Origin: Paenibacillus radicis (ex Gao et al. 2016)
GTDB lineage: Bacteria > Bacillota > Bacilli > Paenibacillales > Paenibacillaceae
Direction: 5' to 3'
Assembly: GCF_014641555.1 (NCBI RefSeq)
Contig: NZ_BMHY01000001.1
Coordinates: 1,136,163-1,200,162 of the forward strand
DNA length: 64,000 nt
The notes beneath the pieces are model-generated. The model was given only the letters and a program-made list of their open reading frames with translations, made no database searches and was not told where the DNA came from. Below are positions 1 to 9,058 of the stretch, in pieces. The position numbers were made by a program, and so were the translations under genes. Within the stretch, counting starts at the first letter, position 1; the number at the start of each line of letters is the position of its first letter.

Positions 1-231
1 AAATCTTACCCTGCTAAAGTCGTGAAAACGTTTGGTGCAGGCGACTCCTACGCTGCTGGCTTCATCTACGGCATTATGTCGGGTCTGACGCTCGAGAAAA
101 GTATGGAATTCGGAAGCGCTGCTGCTTGTATCGTAATCTCCAGCCACAGCTGTTCGGATGCTATGCCGACTGTAGAGCAAGTTAAAGATTACATCGAACG
201 TTGCAATCGCGGGGAAATTACAGCTAACTAA
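1..231 (+). CDS. iolC: 5-dehydro-2-deoxygluconokinase, C-terminal fragment
   Basis: The gene is cut by the left edge; 76 codons of its 3' end are present, open from base 1. It carries the PfkB/ribokinase-family signature FGAGDSYAAGF, whose GAGD aspartate is the catalytic base of these sugar kinases. The IolC assignment comes from context: iolA, iolJ, iolG and iolB follow directly on the same strand, and IolC phosphorylates 5-dehydro-2-deoxygluconate in inositol breakdown. A GTG at 22 is not a real start, since the PfkB fold must extend upstream. Another PfkB kinase cannot be excluded from this fragment alone. Confidence 0.85.
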   Translation, partial: KSYPAKVVKTFGAGDSYAAGFIYGIMSGLTLEKSMEFGSAAACIVISSHSCSDAMPTVEQVKDYIERCNRGEITAN

Positions 232-291
232 ACTGTCTTTCATTTAATCGCTTTGCAAATTTTTCAACTCCAAGAAACGAGGGAATTACAC

Positions 292-1737
292 ATGACGACT
301 ACACTTAAAAACTGGATTGGCGGACAATGGGTCGAGGCTACTGGCGACAAGTTCGACAACGTTTATAACCCTGCAACTGAAGAAGTATTGGCACTAGTTC
401 CGCTTTCCTCTGAAGCAGACGTAAACGCAGCTGTTGAAGCAGCAGGCAAAGCATTCGAAAGCTGGGGCAAAACGGCGGTTCCGAAACGCGCACGCGTTTT
501 GTTCAAATACCAACAGCTTCTCGTAGATCACTGGGATGAGCTTGCTCGCCTGATCACAACAGAAAACGGCAAAAGCTATGCCGAAGCTTACGGCGAAGTA
601 CTTCGCGGCATCGAGTGCGTAGAGTTCGCTGCTGGCGCGCCAACGCTCATGATGGGCAAACAGCTTCCTGATATCGCAACAAACCTGGAGTCGGGCATGT
701 ACCGCTACCCTATCGGCGTTGTAGGCGGCATCTCGCCATTCAACTTCCCGATGATGGTTCCTTGCTGGATGTTCCCGCTTGCGATCGCTTGCGGCAACAC
801 ATTCGTACTGAAGCCATCCGAGCGCACGCCGCTGCTGGCTAACCGTCTTGCTGAGCTGTTCCACGAAGCTGGCCTGCCAGCTGGCGTACTGAACATCGTT
901 CATGGTGCACATGACGTTGTTAACGGCATTCTGAAACACCCGAATGTGAAAGCTATTTCCTTCGTCGGTTCGCAGCCGGTTGCGGAATATGTATACACAA
1001 CTGGTACTTCGTACGGCAAACGCGTTCAAGCTCTTGCTGGCGCTAAAAACCACTCCATCGTTATGCCGGATGCGGATCTTAACCTGACTGTTAAAGAAAT
1101 CGTCAGCGCAGCATTTGGCTCCGCAGGCGAGCGCTGCATGGCTTGTGCGGTCGTTATCGCTGTTGGGGATGTGGGCGACGAGCTCGTGCGCAGACTGTCT
1201 GAAGCTGCAGACAACATTACAATCGGCAACGGTCTGGAAGAGGGAACGTTCCTCGGCCCAGTTATCCGTGGACCGCATAAAGAAAGAACGATCGGCTACA
1301 TCGAATCCGGCGAAACAGAAGGCGGAGTACTCGTACGCGACGGCCGTAAAGACGAAGCGACTGCTTCTGCAGGCTATTTCGTAGGACCAACAATTTTCGA
1401 CCAAGTCAGCTGCGAGATGAAAATTTGGAAAGACGAAATCTTCGCTCCAGTTCTGTCCGTAATGCGTGCAACAACGCTGGAAGAAGCAATTGAGATCGCT
1501 AACCGTTCGGAATTTGCTAACGGCGCTTGCTTGTTCACTAGCAGCGGCGGCAGCATGCGTCAATTCCGCGAGACAATCGATGCAGGCATGCTGGGTATCA
1601 ACCTTGGCGTACCGGCTCCAATGGCGTTCTTCCCATTCTCGGGCTGGAAAAAATCGTTCTACGGCGACCTTCATGCCAACGGCAACGACGGTGTAGAGTT
1701 CTATACTCGCAAAAAAATGGTAACGGCTCGCTGGTAG
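292..1737 (+). CDS. iolA: Methylmalonate-semialdehyde dehydrogenase (acylating)
   Basis: NAD-dependent aldehyde dehydrogenase of 481 residues that converts malonate/methylmalonate semialdehyde to acetyl- or propionyl-CoA, the last step of the inositol pathway. The N-terminus has KNWIGGQWV, the cofactor region has [10 protein letters not shown], and the catalytic cysteine lies in [12 protein letters not shown] (Cys282). Cys-Met-Ala is typical of the acylating MmsA/IolA subgroup. The frame is open from a TTG at 253, but the ATG at 292 follows GAGGG at a good distance and gives the family-like start MTTTLKNW. It is cotranscribed with iolC upstream and iolJ 30 bp downstream. Confidence 0.95.
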   Translation: MTTTLKNWIGGQWVEATGDKFDNVYNPATEEVLALVPLSSEADVNAAVEAAGKAFESWGKTAVPKRARVLFKYQQLLVDHWDELARLITTENGKSYAEAYGEVLRGIECVEFAAGAPTLMMGKQLPDIATNLESGMYRYPIGVVGGISPFNFPMMVPCWMFPLAIACGNTFVLKPSERTPLLANRLAELFHEAGLPAGVLNIVHGAHDVVNGILKHPNVKAISFVGSQPVAEYVYTTGTSYGKRVQALAGAKNHSIVMPDADLNLTVKEIVSAAFGSAGERCMACAVVIAVGDVGDELVRRLSEAADNITIGNGLEEGTFLGPVIRGPHKERTIGYIESGETEGGVLVRDGRKDEATASAGYFVGPTIFDQVSCEMKIWKDEIFAPVLSVMRATTLEEAIEIANRSEFANGACLFTSSGGSMRQFRETIDAGMLGINLGVPAPMAFFPFSGWKKSFYGDLHANGNDGVEFYTRKKMVTARW

Positions 1738-1767
1738 TCGCATCCTAAGCTTGGAGGCTGATCCGAA

Positions 1768-2640
1768 ATGACTTTAGTATCGATGACTGACATGCTTCGC
1801 ACGGCCAATAAGGGCGGCTATGCCGTCGGACAATTCAATTTGAACAATCTTGAATTTACGCAGGCAATCCTGACTGCTGCTCAAGAGGAAGCTTCACCGG
1901 TTATCCTCGGCGTCAGTGAGGCTTACATTCCTTATATGGGCGGACTGCCTTACATTTATGGCATGGTTAACACTTTGATCGACCATTACGGCATTACAGT
2001 GCCAGTCGCTTTGCATCTGGATCACGGCTCCTCTTACGAGGTATGTATCAAGGCGCTTAAAGCAGGCTTTACTTCGGTCATGATCGATGCTTCTCATCAT
2101 TCCTTGGAGACGAACATTCAGACGACGCTGCGTGTAACGGAGGCTGCCCATGTGCTGGGCGCTTCTGTGGAAGCAGAGCTCGGCCGAATCGGCGGACGCG
2201 AGGATGATCTGGAAGTGCTCGAGGCAGAGGCTTCCTATGCGGAAACAGCGGATTGCGTACGGATGGTGAAGGAGACGGGCATCGATTGCCTGGCTCCTGC
2301 ACTAGGCTCCGTACACGGCCCGTACCGGGGACAGCCGAAGCTGGGACTGGACCGGATGAAGGAAATTCATTCGGTTACAGGTTTACCGCTTGTTCTTCAC
2401 GGAGGAAGCGGCATTCCTGAAGCGGAAATCCGCCAGGCTATCGCTTCAGGCACGGCGAAGATCAACGTGAATACCGACAACCAAAGCGCCTTTACACAGG
2501 CGATCCGGGAGTTTTTGAACAACAATCCGGAAACGTATGATCCAAGACATTATTTGAATCCGGCGCGCGAAGCGATCAAGGCTGCCGTGCGTGATAAAAT
2601 GCGGCTGTTTGGCAGCACGGGACAAGAGAAGGGCGGATAA
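1768..2640 (+). CDS. iolJ: Class II aldolase, 6-phospho-5-dehydro-2-deoxygluconate aldolase
   Basis: Zinc-dependent class II aldolase of 290 residues. Visible motifs are the metal-binding HLDHGSS, VHGPY and the phosphate-binding LHGGSGI, followed by INVNTD, all characteristic of the FbaA/IolJ family. Within an inositol operon the substrate is most likely 6-phospho-5-dehydro-2-deoxygluconate, cleaved to dihydroxyacetone phosphate and malonate semialdehyde, the substrate of the preceding IolA. Motifs alone cannot exclude a fructose-bisphosphate or tagatose-bisphosphate aldolase. The start ATG follows TTGGAGG. iolG begins 3 bp after the stop, indicating translational coupling. Confidence 0.88.
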   Translation: MTLVSMTDMLRTANKGGYAVGQFNLNNLEFTQAILTAAQEEASPVILGVSEAYIPYMGGLPYIYGMVNTLIDHYGITVPVALHLDHGSSYEVCIKALKAGFTSVMIDASHHSLETNIQTTLRVTEAAHVLGASVEAELGRIGGREDDLEVLEAEASYAETADCVRMVKETGIDCLAPALGSVHGPYRGQPKLGLDRMKEIHSVTGLPLVLHGGSGIPEAEIRQAIASGTAKINVNTDNQSAFTQAIREFLNNNPETYDPRHYLNPAREAIKAAVRDKMRLFGSTGQEKGG

Positions 2641-2642
2641 GT

Positions 2643-3656
2643 ATGAAGAAGATTAGAATCGGCATTATTGGCGCCGGCAGAATCGGCAAAATCCATGCCG
2701 ACAACTTGAGAAGACACCCGCAAGCAGAAATCGTAGCAATCAGCGATCTGTTTGCAAGCCCTGAATTGCAAGCATGGGCGGATGAAAGAGCCATTGCTAT
2801 CGTAACGAAGGACAGCAATGAGCTGTTGAATAACCCGGATATTGATGCTGTGTTCATCTGTTCTTCTACAGATACGCATGTTCCGCTTATCAAGCAAGCT
2901 GCGCAGCAAGGCAAGCATATTTTCTGCGAGAAGCCGGTTAGCATGGACATTCGTCAAACAGAGGAAGCGCTGGAAGAGGTTCGCAAAGCAGGCGTTCAAC
3001 TGCAAGTTGGCTTCAACCGCCGTTTCGACCATAACTTCAAAGCAATCCGTGAGCATGTAAAAGCAGGTTCAATCGGCGAGACGCATCTGATTAAAATTAC
3101 GTCCCGCGACCCTGAGCCACCGCCAGAAGCTTACATTAAAGTATCGGGCGGCATCTTCATGGACATGATGATCCACGACTTCGATATGGCTCGTTTCCTC
3201 TCGGGCTCTGAAGTTGAAGAAGTATACGCGCAAGGCAGCGTCCTTGTTAATCCGGTATTTGGAGATCATGGCGACGTGGATACGGCGATTGTTACGCTTC
3301 GTTTCGCGAACGGCGCGCTTGGCGTTATCGATTGCAGCCGCAAAGCCGTTTACGGTTATGACCAGCGTGCTGAAGTATTCGGATCGAAAGGTTCTGTAGC
3401 TTCAACCAACGACCAAGCGAACACAGCTGTACTTAGCACAGAACAAGGCGTTATTAGCGAGAAGCCGCTTCATTTCTTCCTTGAGCGTTACAACAATGCT
3501 TATATTGAAGAAACAGAGCAATTCATCAACGTGCTGCTGCAAGGCGGAGAAGTTTCCGTCAGCGGCGAAGACGCTTGCCAAGCGGAACGTATCGCACTGG
3601 CTGCAAAAATTTCCCTTCGCGACAACCGCAGCGTGAAGCTGTCGGAGCTTAAGTAA
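2643..3656 (+). CDS. iolG: Inositol 2-dehydrogenase (Gfo/Idh/MocA family)
   Basis: NAD-dependent dehydrogenase of 337 residues that starts inositol catabolism by oxidising myo-inositol to 2-keto-myo-inositol. The Rossmann motif GIIGAGRIGKIHADN is at the extreme N-terminus, the EKPVSMD catalytic lysine motif near residue 98, and the substrate/catalytic segment GGIFMDMMIHDFDMARF around 165-181. Length is normal for IolG. It starts 3 bp after iolJ, and iolB starts 22 bp downstream. The exact inositol isomer preferred (myo, scyllo, chiro) cannot be read from sequence. Confidence 0.92.
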   Translation: MKKIRIGIIGAGRIGKIHADNLRRHPQAEIVAISDLFASPELQAWADERAIAIVTKDSNELLNNPDIDAVFICSSTDTHVPLIKQAAQQGKHIFCEKPVSMDIRQTEEALEEVRKAGVQLQVGFNRRFDHNFKAIREHVKAGSIGETHLIKITSRDPEPPPEAYIKVSGGIFMDMMIHDFDMARFLSGSEVEEVYAQGSVLVNPVFGDHGDVDTAIVTLRFANGALGVIDCSRKAVYGYDQRAEVFGSKGSVASTNDQANTAVLSTEQGVISEKPLHFFLERYNNAYIEETEQFINVLLQGGEVSVSGEDACQAERIALAAKISLRDNRSVKLSELK

Positions 3657-3678
3657 TTGAAAGAGAGGATGTAATCGA

Positions 3679-4494
3679 ATGAGCAAATTGATCGTAAGCC
3701 CGCAGCAGCAAGCAGCGGGGACGGATCCGGTACTTTCGATTACTCCGGAATCGGCAGGCTGGGAGTATGTCGGTTTCGAAGTATACCAGTTGAATCCGGG
3801 AGATAAGCTGAGCCGTGAAACAGGCGGCAATGAGGTTTGCCTCGTCCTGCTGGGCGGTCTGGCGAATGTGACGACGGCGAAAGAGTCTTGGAGCAATATT
3901 GGCCAAAGAATGAGCGTCTTTGAACAGACGCCTCCATACTCCGTCTACGTTCCGAACGATGATCGTTATGAGCTGGAGGCTTTAACCAAAGTAGAGCTGG
4001 CAGTATGCGAAGCACCAGGTAAAGGCAATCATGCTGCGCGCCTGATCGCACCTAGCGACGTCGGCGTTGAAGTTCGCGGCACAGGAACAACGCAGCGCTT
4101 CATTCACAACATTTTGCCGGAGCAAGAGCCTGCCGACAGCCTGCTGGTCGTAGAAGTGTTCACGCCAGAAGGACATTGGTCGAGCTATCCGCCGCACAAG
4201 CATGACCGTGATGCGCTTCCAGAGGAGTCGTTCCTTGAAGAAACGTACTACTTCCATGTGCAGCCGGAGCAAGGCTTCGCGATGCAGCGCGTCTATACCG
4301 ACGACCGCTCCCTGGATGAGAACTTGGCCGTGAAGGACGGCGAAGCGGTGCTTGTACCGAAAGGCTACCATCCCGTTTCCGCGCCTCCGGGCTACCAGGT
4401 CTACTATCTCAACGTGATGGCCGGTCCGCACCGGGTCTGGAAGTTTAACAACGATCCGGATCACGCTTGGATCGCAACGAGACAACAGCCGTAA
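3679..4494 (+). CDS. iolB: 5-deoxy-glucuronate isomerase
   Basis: Bicupin isomerase of 271 residues that converts 5-deoxy-glucuronate to 5-dehydro-2-deoxygluconate, the substrate of IolC. Family-typical segments are SAGWEYVGFEVY, the long central SYPPHKHD followed by LEETYYFHVQPEQGFAMQRVY, and the C-terminal YHPVSAPPGYQVYYLNVMAGP. The histidines and glutamate of the metal site are in HKHD and EETYYF. The start ATG follows AGAGAGGATG. It is the last of the contiguous iol genes; iolD and iolE would be expected left of the window. Confidence 0.95.
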   Translation: MSKLIVSPQQQAAGTDPVLSITPESAGWEYVGFEVYQLNPGDKLSRETGGNEVCLVLLGGLANVTTAKESWSNIGQRMSVFEQTPPYSVYVPNDDRYELEALTKVELAVCEAPGKGNHAARLIAPSDVGVEVRGTGTTQRFIHNILPEQEPADSLLVVEVFTPEGHWSSYPPHKHDRDALPEESFLEETYYFHVQPEQGFAMQRVYTDDRSLDENLAVKDGEAVLVPKGYHPVSAPPGYQVYYLNVMAGPHRVWKFNNDPDHAWIATRQQP

Positions 4495-4509
4495 TCTCCG
4501 TAACGATTT

Positions 4510-4524
4510 ACAAATCGTTTGCAA
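4510..4524 (+). promoter_or_regulatory. Candidate CcpA/LacI-type operator (cre-like)
   Basis: The 15-mer ACAAATCGTTTGCAA matches the reverse form of the catabolite-responsive element consensus (WGNNWNCGNTTNCAW) at all but one specified position. It sits between iolB and the LacI-type regulator gene, where CcpA or the regulator itself could act. Binding is inference. Confidence 0.4.
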
Positions 4525-4603
4525 ATCGAGCGGATAAATCGGATAATATCCGGGTAAGGGGGCGTTTGCCTGTCCTTAACATCCGACGATAATGAGGTTG
4601 GGC

Positions 4604-5614
4604 ATGAAAGCGACCACGATATATGATGTTGCCAAGGAGGCGGGCGTCTCCATCGCGACCGTCTCCAATGCGATAAACGGCAAGGGAAAAGTAAGCAAGA
4701 AAAAGCGTGATGAAATATTCAAGGTGATGGAGCGTCTGCAGTATCAGCCGAGTGTGATCGCCTCGGCTCTGATGGGCAAAAAGACGTATACGATCGGGCT
4801 GCTAATTCCCGACGTATCCAACCCCTTTTTCTCCGAGATTGCCCGTACGGTAGAGGATTTGGCGCATTCCGAAGGGTATAGCGTCATCGTCTGCAGCACG
4901 GACAACAAAGATGACCGGGTAGAGAAATACATCCGGCTGCTGGAGCAAAAAAGTGTGGATGGCATTCTAATCGGTACCGGCGTGGAAAATGCGGATATTT
5001 TGACGCAGCTGGCAGAGAAATCGCTGCCGATCGTCATGATCGCAAGGGAAGCTGTCGCGATGCCGGTTCACAGCGTACTAACGGACGACTTCAAGGGCGG
5101 GGCGCTTGCTGCCGAGCATTTGCTGGGCGGCGGCCATCGCCAAATTGCGGTACTGTCTGAGAATTTTAAGGTCACGAGCAGCTATGAGCGGGTCAGAGGC
5201 TTCCGATTCGCTTTGTTCGAGGCAGGCATTGCCGTCGATGATGAGAGCATTATTTCATGCGATTCCAGCATCAAAGACGGAAAACGGGCGGCAGCGGTGC
5301 TAATCCGCGGGGAAAACCGTCCGTCGGCGATATTTTGCTGCAACGATCTGCTAGCGATCGGGGCATTGCAAGCCGCCAAAGAAGCAGGAGTACGGGTACC
5401 GGAGCAGCTGTCGATTATCGGCTTTGACGATACGATTCTGTCTACCGTGACGAATCCGGCGCTTACAACCGTTGCCCAGCCGATGGACCAGATGGTCAAG
5501 CTGGCTTTCGACTTGCTGATTCGCAGCGCAGAGAATACAGATGAAATTAAGCAACGGATTGTCATGCAGCCGGAATTGATCGTTAGAGAATCGACAAGCA
5601 CGCCGGCAAATTAA
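4604..5614 (+). CDS. LacI-family transcriptional regulator
   Basis: DNA-binding regulator of 336 residues. The N-terminal helix-turn-helix reads TIYDVAKEAGVSIATVSNAIN, with the hinge helix QPSVIASALMGKKTYTIGLLIPD, followed by a periplasmic-binding-protein-like sensor domain (RVRGFRFALFEAGI, FCCNDLLAIGALQAAKEAG, SIIGFDDTILSTVTNPALTTVAQP). An ATG at 4592 is in frame, but the ATG at 4604 has GAGG upstream at a usable distance and starts the conserved domain. It follows iolB by about 110 bp and precedes the HAD gene by 24 bp, so it may control the iol genes. In Bacillus subtilis that role belongs to the DeoR-type IolR, so the link is inference. Confidence 0.9.
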   Translation: MKATTIYDVAKEAGVSIATVSNAINGKGKVSKKKRDEIFKVMERLQYQPSVIASALMGKKTYTIGLLIPDVSNPFFSEIARTVEDLAHSEGYSVIVCSTDNKDDRVEKYIRLLEQKSVDGILIGTGVENADILTQLAEKSLPIVMIAREAVAMPVHSVLTDDFKGGALAAEHLLGGGHRQIAVLSENFKVTSSYERVRGFRFALFEAGIAVDDESIISCDSSIKDGKRAAAVLIRGENRPSAIFCCNDLLAIGALQAAKEAGVRVPEQLSIIGFDDTILSTVTNPALTTVAQPMDQMVKLAFDLLIRSAENTDEIKQRIVMQPELIVRESTSTPAN

Positions 5615-5638
5615 TTTGGGGGAAGGGTGTTTGGCACA

Positions 5639-6166
5639 ATGGAAAAAAGATTGATCGTATTTTTTGATAGCGGAGACACAATTGTCGATGAATCAACAGA
5701 AGTAAGGGACGAAGAGGGAATCGTAATCAGCGCAGATCTGATTCCCGGCGCGGACGTTATGCTCAAAACGTTGATTGAGAAAGGATATACGCTGGCGCTG
5801 GTTGCCGACGGCGACGCGCAATCGTTCAAGAACGTATTTAAGCAGCACGAACTTTACGATTATTTTACGGCCATGATCTATTCCGAAACTATAAAGGCAT
5901 CCAAACCGAGTCCTCGAATGTTCAAAGCTGCCGTAGGCGCTTTGGATCTGTCCGAGGCTGATTACCCGCGAATCGTGATGATCGGCAACAATTTGAGCCG
6001 TGATATGAAAGGCGCGAATGCGCTGGGCATCACAAGTATCTTCCAAAGCTGGACGCCTCGCTACCCGCATACACCTGCTGACGAATCAGAGCGTCCTACT
6101 TATACCGTTAAGGAGCCGCTTGAGCTGATCGAGCTTCTCGATCGCTTGAATGCCGAGCTTGCTTAA
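5639..6166 (+). CDS. HAD-superfamily hydrolase
   Basis: Protein of 175 residues with HAD phosphatase motifs: motif I FDSGDTIVDE near the N-terminus with the nucleophile aspartate, motif II around LVADGDAQS, the conserved lysine in KASKPSPRMF, and motif III/IV MIGNNLSRDMKGANALG. The usual second aspartate of DxDxT is displaced (DSGDT), as in several HAD subfamilies. The frame opens at GTG 5627, but the ATG at 5639 fits the GGGGGAAGGG ribosome site better. It follows the LacI gene by 24 bp and ends the transcription unit before a strong terminator. Substrate is unknown; a sugar phosphate would fit the neighbourhood. Confidence 0.82.
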   Translation: MEKRLIVFFDSGDTIVDESTEVRDEEGIVISADLIPGADVMLKTLIEKGYTLALVADGDAQSFKNVFKQHELYDYFTAMIYSETIKASKPSPRMFKAAVGALDLSEADYPRIVMIGNNLSRDMKGANALGITSIFQSWTPRYPHTPADESERPTYTVKEPLELIELLDRLNAELA

Positions 6167-6213
6167 ATGAAGGACTTCTGCCCTTATACTTAGAACTTAA
6201 TCCGACTTACGAT

Positions 6214-6244
6214 AAGCCCCTCAGGCTACCTGAGGGGCTTTTTT
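6214..6244 (+). terminator. Intrinsic terminator of the iol/LacI/HAD unit
   Basis: Perfect 12-bp stem AAGCCCCTCAGG / CCTGAGGGGCTT with a 3-nt loop, running into six T residues. It separates the inositol unit from the germination operon. Confidence 0.95.
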
Positions 6245-6289
6245 GCTATGGCTGCAACTGGAGGCAAAAGGGTATGAGGGAAGGGGGGG

Positions 6290-7822
6290 ATGGAAATAAT
6301 GGAATCAACTTCATTGAGAGAGGGTCGACGATGGATGAATGGCTCCAAGAGCAGAGGCGGCAGTGCACAATTCAATAGATACGACCCGGAATCGATCATC
6401 AAAAGCATTCAGGAGGCACTCGGCAATCCTCCGGATCTGAACCGCCATCCATTCGCGCTGTCGCCTGACAGGCAAGGGCATTGTTTATTTATCAACACAC
6501 TAGTAGACAAAGGTAAAATCGAAGATACGATTTTGCGTTTTTTTTCGGAAAGAATTGCGACAGCGGAAGCTGCCAATTGGACGATAGACGAATTGCACGT
6601 TCAGATTCCAGTCTCGAATTCTTCGAAGATTTCCGATCTTGATTCCTGTGTACTAGCGCTGCTGGAAGGGAATTGCTTGCTGCTGCTGAAAGGTGCGGAC
6701 GAGATTCTGCAGCTGGATGTGTCCATGCAGTCGCAGCGGCCGATTCCGAAGCCGGAGACGGAGATGACTGTACGCGGACCGCAGGAAGCATTCAACGAGG
6801 ATATGGCGACCAGTCTGAGCTTAATCCGCAAACGAATCCGGACGGCGGATTTGCGGTTTGAGCAATTTACGATTGGCTCCAAGACGGAATCGCGTGTCGT
6901 TATTCTCTATATGGGGGAACTGGCGCCAACGGAAGTCGTTGACGAATTTCGAAGGCGGTTGAAGGCGATTGATACGGACAGTATTCTGGATGTTTCCTAT
7001 GTCGAGGACTTTATTTCCGACCGGACCTTTATTCCAATGCCGATGATGCAGAAGTCGGAACGTCCAGACGTTACCGTCTCCCATCTGTTAGAGGGAAGGG
7101 TTGCTGTCATGGTGGACGGCAGTCCGCTTGCCTTAATTGGCCCCATTACCTTTTTTCAGTTTTTTTCCTCACCGGAAGATTATTTCCAGCGTGCGGATAT
7201 CGCAACGTTCATGCTGTGGATTCGCTTCATTTCTTTCCTGCTGGCGATCTTCGTCCCTGCGCTCTACATCGCCGTTACGATCTTTCAGCAAGGCCTGCTG
7301 CCTCCTTCGCTGTTAATTAGCATCTCCGCACAAAGGGAAGGCGTACCGTTTCCTTCCTATATCGAAGCCTTCTTAATGGCGGGAAGCTTCGAGATCTTGC
7401 GAGAAGCCGGTCTGCGGATGCCAAGAATCGCTGGACAGGCCATTTCTATTGTAGGGGCGCTTGTTCTGGGAGAGGCGGCGGTACAAGCCGGCTTGGTCTC
7501 GGCAGCGATGGTAATCGTCGTTGCGGTTACCGCCATTGCGAGCTTCGTAGCGCCTTACTATAACTTTGGCCTATCGCAGCGTTTTCTCCAATATGCCTTT
7601 ATGCTGCTTGCCTCCTTTATGGGCCTGTTCGGCATATTATGCGGGGCGCTATTTACAGTCATCCATTTCGCTTCGCTGAAGTCATTCAGCGTTCCCTTTC
7701 TCGCGCCAATCGCACCTACTTATCTTTCGGACTGGAAGGATGTTCTTGCGCGCCGGAGCCGGTCGAAAATAAAAACCTATCCCGTTATGAACCGAACGAA
7801 GCGCAAAAGAAGAATTCCGTAG
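6290..7822 (+). CDS. Spore germinant receptor A subunit (GerA family)
   Basis: Membrane protein of 510 residues of the GerAA/GerKA family, a nutrient germinant receptor subunit of the spore inner membrane. A long soluble N-terminal region (about residues 30-290) contains family segments such as LFINTLVDKGKIEDTILRFF, VRGPQEAFNEDMATSLSLIRKRI and SYVEDFISDRTFIPMPMMQKSERPD. Four to five membrane helices follow (MLWIRFISFLLAIFVPALYI; the last ends near LFTVIHF) and a basic tail. The ATG at 6290 follows a run of G. The A-C-B gene order that follows is typical for these operons. Which germinant is recognised cannot be deduced. Confidence 0.93.
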   Translation: MEIMESTSLREGRRWMNGSKSRGGSAQFNRYDPESIIKSIQEALGNPPDLNRHPFALSPDRQGHCLFINTLVDKGKIEDTILRFFSERIATAEAANWTIDELHVQIPVSNSSKISDLDSCVLALLEGNCLLLLKGADEILQLDVSMQSQRPIPKPETEMTVRGPQEAFNEDMATSLSLIRKRIRTADLRFEQFTIGSKTESRVVILYMGELAPTEVVDEFRRRLKAIDTDSILDVSYVEDFISDRTFIPMPMMQKSERPDVTVSHLLEGRVAVMVDGSPLALIGPITFFQFFSSPEDYFQRADIATFMLWIRFISFLLAIFVPALYIAVTIFQQGLLPPSLLISISAQREGVPFPSYIEAFLMAGSFEILREAGLRMPRIAGQAISIVGALVLGEAAVQAGLVSAAMVIVVAVTAIASFVAPYYNFGLSQRFLQYAFMLLASFMGLFGILCGALFTVIHFASLKSFSVPFLAPIAPTYLSDWKDVLARRSRSKIKTYPVMNRTKRKRRIP

Positions 7823-7861
7823 ACATGCGACCCAGACACTAGACCCGGAGAGGTGAGCAGC

Positions 7862-9058
7862 ATGAACGTCAAACGCCGGATATGGAAGCATAAGCTCGTC
7901 GTCAGTATAACGGCGCTGCTCTGTTTAACGGGCTGTTGGGACATGATCGAAGTGAACCAGCTGGCTATCGTCAATTTCGTCGGTATGGATCTGAATCCGG
8001 AGCAGGGCGGGAGCACGTTCTATTATCAGATCATTAATCCAACGGGCATTGCGGCGCAAAAAACGTCCGGTATCAATGCCCCGGTCTACACTTACAGCAT
8101 TCGAACGTTTGATTCAACGGAAAATCCGTCAAAGTTAACTGACGGTATTTCAAAAAAGCCGTTTTTCGATCATTATAATGCAATGGTAGTGACGGAGCGT
8201 GCAGCTCGGAAAGGGCTAATAGACCAGCTCAATTTCTTGGAAAAACAGAATAATCGGCAATCGACGATTCCGATGATTATAACGGATTCACCGCTCGCGG
8301 CTATTATGCGGACCTATACCTCGCTGGAAAGACTGCCTGGACGCAACGCCCGCTTGATTATCAATAACGGCACCTATCAGACGGGTGAAGCCAGTCCGCG
8401 CTCTCAGGTCAAGCATGTGGTCGAGAATCTGGAGAGCACCGTACTAACCGTTTTACCTATTATCTCGCTGTCCGGTGAGGATGTGGCCAGCACCGATACG
8501 AAAAAGTATGAAACGATCGACGCGAATAAAGGCAGCTTTATATTGAAGGGAGGGGCATTAATCAAGCAGGGCAAGATGATTGGGAGGCTGAAATCATCAG
8601 AAATGCCTTACTACAATTTGCTGAATGGGCAGATTCATATGTTCCATCAGTCTGTTCCGTTGAACGAAGGGCATGTCGATTTGCGTTCGGAGGATTTTAC
8701 GATTCGTAAAAAACTGGTGATGGAAAATGGCAAGCCGGTATTGCGCATTCAATTGAAAGCCGAAGTCCATATGGAGAACAATACGCAGAATGCAAAGCTG
8801 GATGAGGCGAATTTGAAGGAAATTGAATCGCAGCTCGACAAGGCGCTGCAGGATAAGTGTGCGCGACTGTTCGAGAAAACCAAAAAAAACGACTGGGATA
8901 TAACCGGACTGGAAGCGATGATTAAGCAGAAGCGGGGGCAGCAATGGGCGGCAGCAAAGCGCAACCCCGAGAGCTGGAAAGAGACTCAACTGGTGTTGAC
9001 CACACAGTTCATTATCCAAACGTTCGGCAATACATTGGATCCGTATAAAACAAGGTGA
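7862..9058 (+). CDS. Spore germinant receptor C subunit (Ger(x)C lipoprotein)
   Basis: Lipoprotein of 398 residues. The signal sequence ends in LCLTGCWDMIEVNQLA, giving a lipobox cysteine at residue 25 and the family hallmark GCWDxxEVNxLA. Other GerC landmarks are VVTERAARKGL and a C-terminal domain with KLDEANLKEIESQLDKAL. The frame opens at GTG 7853, but GGAGAGG overlaps that codon and fits the ATG at 7862. It is anchored in the spore inner membrane and works with the A and B subunits. Its stop overlaps the start of the B gene (GTGA), implying coupled translation. Confidence 0.93.
   Translation: MNVKRRIWKHKLVVSITALLCLTGCWDMIEVNQLAIVNFVGMDLNPEQGGSTFYYQIINPTGIAAQKTSGINAPVYTYSIRTFDSTENPSKLTDGISKKPFFDHYNAMVVTERAARKGLIDQLNFLEKQNNRQSTIPMIITDSPLAAIMRTYTSLERLPGRNARLIINNGTYQTGEASPRSQVKHVVENLESTVLTVLPIISLSGEDVASTDTKKYETIDANKGSFILKGGALIKQGKMIGRLKSSEMPYYNLLNGQIHMFHQSVPLNEGHVDLRSEDFTIRKKLVMENGKPVLRIQLKAEVHMENNTQNAKLDEANLKEIESQLDKALQDKCARLFEKTKKNDWDITGLEAMIKQKRGQQWAAAKRNPESWKETQLVLTTQFIIQTFGNTLDPYKTR

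Noticed and set aside
394..1743. 449-codon minus-strand frame opposite iolA
   Set aside because: Antisense shadow of a clear aldehyde dehydrogenase; Cys/His-rich composition typical of reverse frames.
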